Of a stretch of DNA of 16,247 nucleotides, positions 14,154 through 16,247 are shown piece after piece. The stretch's first letter is position 1, and each line of letters opens with the position of its first letter. The position numbers and the translations under genes were made by a program. Origin of the DNA: Clostridia bacterium (GTDB lineage: Bacteria; Bacillota_A; Clostridia; Christensenellales; Aristaeellaceae); contig JAFRMB010000077.1 in assembly GCA_017430945.1 (NCBI GenBank), positions 1-16,247 on the forward strand, in the 5' to 3' direction. The notes beneath the pieces are model-generated. The model was not told where the DNA came from and made no database searches. It saw only the letters and a program-made list of their open reading frames with translations.

Positions 14154-16247
14154 TCAGCGCTCGATCTCTCCCATCACGAAGCACTCGATGACGTCGCCCT
14201 CTTTGACGTCGTTGTAGTTCTCGATGCCGATGCCGCACTCGTAGCCGGTGTTGACCTCCTTGGCATCGTCCTTGAAGCGCTTGAGGGAGTCGATCTTGCC
14301 CTCGTGAACGACGATGTTGTCGCGCAGCAGGCGGATCTGCGCGTTGCGCGCGATCTTGCCGTCGGTGACATACGCGCCTGCGATGGTGCCGACACCGGAG
14401 ACCCTGAAGGTCTGGCGCACCTGCGCGTGTCCCAGCAGCACCTCTTTGAACTTCGGCGCCAGCATGCCCTTCATGGCGTTCTCGACGTCCTCGATGGCCT
14501 GGTAGATGACGCGGTACAGGCGGATGTCGATCTTCTCGCGTTCCGCCATGTCGCGGGCGTTGCTGTCGGGGCGCACGTTGAAGCCGATGATGATGGCGTT
14601 GGCGGTGGAAGCCAGCAGCGTGTCGGACTCGTTGATCGCGCCGACCGCGCCGTGGATGCAGCGCACGCGCACCTCGTCGTTGGAGAGCTTCTCCAGAGAC
14701 TGCCGGACAGCTTCGACGGAGCCCTGGACGTCGGCCTTGATGATGATGTTGAGATCCTTGATCTCGCCCGCAGAGATCTGGCTGAACAGATCGTCCAGCG
14801 TGGTCTTGGTCTGGGTCTTGACCAGCGCCGCGCGCAGCTTGTCCTTGCGCTCCTCGGCGACCTGGCGGGACAGCTTTTCGTCCTCGACGGCCATGATCTG
14901 ATCGCCGGCGTCGGGCACATCGTTGAAGCCGATCACCTCGACCGGTTCGGACGGACCGGCGGACTTCACGCGCTCGCCCAGATCGTTGACCATCGCGCGC
15001 ACGCGGCCAAAGGCCGTTCCCGCGACGATGGCGTCGCCCACGTTCAGCGTGCCGTTCTTCACCAGCACCGTCGCCACCGGGCCGCGGCCCTTGTCCAGCT
15101 TGGCTTCGATGATGATGCCGCGCGCCTTGCGGTTCGGATTGGCGCGATAGTCCTCGACATCCGCGGTCAGCAGGATGGTCTCCAGCAGGTCGTCGACGCC
15201 CTGGCCGGTCACGGCGGACACGGGCACCATCTCGATGCTGCCGCCCCACTCGGTGGTGACCAGGTCATACTCGGTCAGCTGCTGCTTGATGCGCTCGGGA
15301 TCGGCCGTGGGCTTGTCCATCTTGTTGATGGCCACGATGATCTGAACGCCTGCGGACTTGGCATGGTTGATGGCCTCGACGGTCTGCGGCATGACGCCGT
15401 CGTCCGCCGCCACGACCAGCACCGCGATGTCCGTCGCCTGCGCGCCGCGCAGACGCATGGACGTGAACGCCTCGTGACCGGGGGTATCCAGGAAGGTGAT
15501 CTTCCTGCCGTTGAGCTCCACGGTGTACGCGCCGATGTGCTGGGTTATGCCGCCAGCTTCGCCCGCGGTGACGCGGGTCTTGCGGATGTAGTCGAGCAGG
15601 GAGGTCTTGCCGTGGTCGACGTGGCCCATGATGGTCACGACCGGCGGACGGGTGACCAGATCCTCCTCGGTATCCTCGACGTTCTCGCTCTCCAGGGCGT
15701 CCTCGGCGGTCTCCGCGAGCTTCATTTCGAGCTCGACGCCGAATTCCGTGCAGACCAGCACGGCCGTGTCGAAATCCAGCTCGTTGTTGATGGTGGCGAT
15801 GATACCCAGCATCATGAGCTTCTTGATGATCTCGCCCGCGGGCTTGCCGATGCGCTCGGACAGATCGCGCACGGTGATCGTCTCGGCCGTCATATAGGCC
15901 TTGTCGATCTTGACCGGCTCGATGAACGTCCTGGTCTGCGCCGCTTTCTTCTGTTTCTTGCGGTTGCGCACGAAATCCTCATCGTAGCTCGTGAGGTTGC
16001 TGGCGCCGCCGCGCTGCCTTGCGGCTGCACGGCCCGTATTGCGGTTGCGCTCAGGATCGTTCTGACGCACGTACTGCTTCTTGTTGGGGTCGTAATTGGA
16101 TACGCGCTCCTTCTCGACGGAGGGCTGGAGATCGGGCCCCTTCCGTCCGCCAAAGCCGCCGCGCGTACCGCCGAAGCCACCCGAGGGGCGCTGTCCGCCC
16201 GCACCGGGCTGTGCCGGACGGCCAAAGCCGCCCGCAGGGCGCGGACC
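14154..16247 (-). CDS. infB: translation initiation factor IF-2, N-terminus outside the window
   Basis: IF-2 is the GTPase that places initiator fMet-tRNA on the 30S subunit and promotes subunit joining. About 697 residues are visible and the frame stays open to the right edge. The visible N-terminal part is a Gly-rich linker ([21 protein letters not shown]), then a basic stretch [10 protein letters not shown]. An IF2 N-domain follows ([20 protein letters not shown]). The G domain has GHVDHGKT (15603-15626), DTPGHEAF and NKMDK (15312-15326), with SAVTGQG as G5. Domains II to IV follow, ending [11 protein letters not shown]. It heads the operon part seen here. A 164-nt gap with hairpin elements separates it from rbfA. 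Confidence 0.98.
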   Translation of the reverse strand, partial: GPRPAGGFGRPAQPGAGGQRPSGGFGGTRGGFGGRKGPDLQPSVEKERVSNYDPNKKQYVRQNDPERNRNTGRAAARQRGGASNLTSYDEDFVRNRKKQKKAAQTRTFIEPVKIDKAYMTAETITVRDLSERIGKPAGEIIKKLMMLGIIATINNELDFDTAVLVCTEFGVELEMKLAETAEDALESENVEDTEEDLVTRPPVVTIMGHVDHGKTSLLDYIRKTRVTAGEAGGITQHIGAYTVELNGRKITFLDTPGHEAFTSMRLRGAQATDIAVLVVAADDGVMPQTVEAINHAKSAGVQIIVAINKMDKPTADPERIKQQLTEYDLVTTEWGGSIEMVPVSAVTGQGVDDLLETILLTADVEDYRANPNRKARGIIIEAKLDKGRGPVATVLVKNGTLNVGDAIVAGTAFGRVRAMVNDLGERVKSAGPSEPVEVIGFNDVPDAGDQIMAVEDEKLSRQVAEERKDKLRAALVKTQTKTTLDDLFSQISAGEIKDLNIIIKADVQGSVEAVRQSLEKLSNDEVRVRCIHGAVGAINESDTLLASTANAIIIGFNVRPDSNARDMAEREKIDIRLYRVIYQAIEDVENAMKGMLAPKFKEVLLGHAQVRQTFRVSGVGTIAGAYVTDGKIARNAQIRLLRDNIVVHEGKIDSLKRFKDDAKEVNTGYECGIGIENYNDVKEGDVIECFVMGEIER

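Overview
The window is GC-rich bacterial chromosome and looks like a high-GC Firmicute, probably an uncultured gut-type clostridial lineage. Three things suggest this. The translation/RNA-processing gene order infB-rbfA-nrnA-truB-ribF ... rpsO-pnp includes the DHH-family nrnA gene between rbfA and truB, as in Firmicutes. There is a secreted BspA-like beta-helix protein. Promoters and ribosome binding sites are of the sigma-A and AGGAGG type. The taxonomy is inferred, not proven.

Right part (11183-16247, minus strand): a tightly packed operon reading right to left, infB (5' end outside the window), rbfA, nrnA, truB and ribF. The last four genes overlap or are coupled by ATGA junctions. The infB-rbfA gap holds a compact element of nested perfect hairpins and a separate 11-bp hairpin. 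RibF is cut to its FMN-adenylyltransferase half; the riboflavin kinase domain is absent.

Left end (1-1833, minus strand): rpsO and the first ~396 codons of pnp. In many bacteria these directly follow ribF. Here they lie about 9.5 kb away and rpsO has its own strong promoter and a ~100-nt leader.

Middle (1865-11047): accessory genes separating the two halves. On the minus strand are a TtcA-like tRNA thiolase with its own promoter, a 1137-residue secreted mosaic protein (chitobiase-type C-terminal domain, beta-helix/GLUG segments, five Gly-rich repeats, BspA-like LRRs), and a solitary RAYT-like HUH transposase flanked by palindromes. On the plus strand are a NUDIX hydrolase, an M19 dipeptidase and a Tet(M)-like but distinct translation-factor GTPase. 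That GTPase starts directly after an intrinsic terminator with no visible Shine-Dalgarno. A strong hairpin terminator separates it from the convergent ribF.

I found no clear novel defence or biosynthetic system. The points most worth a second look are the truncated ribF at the edge of the inserted block, the terminator abutting the GTPase start codon, the hairpin element before rbfA, and the RAYT element whose promoter overlaps its own terminal palindrome.
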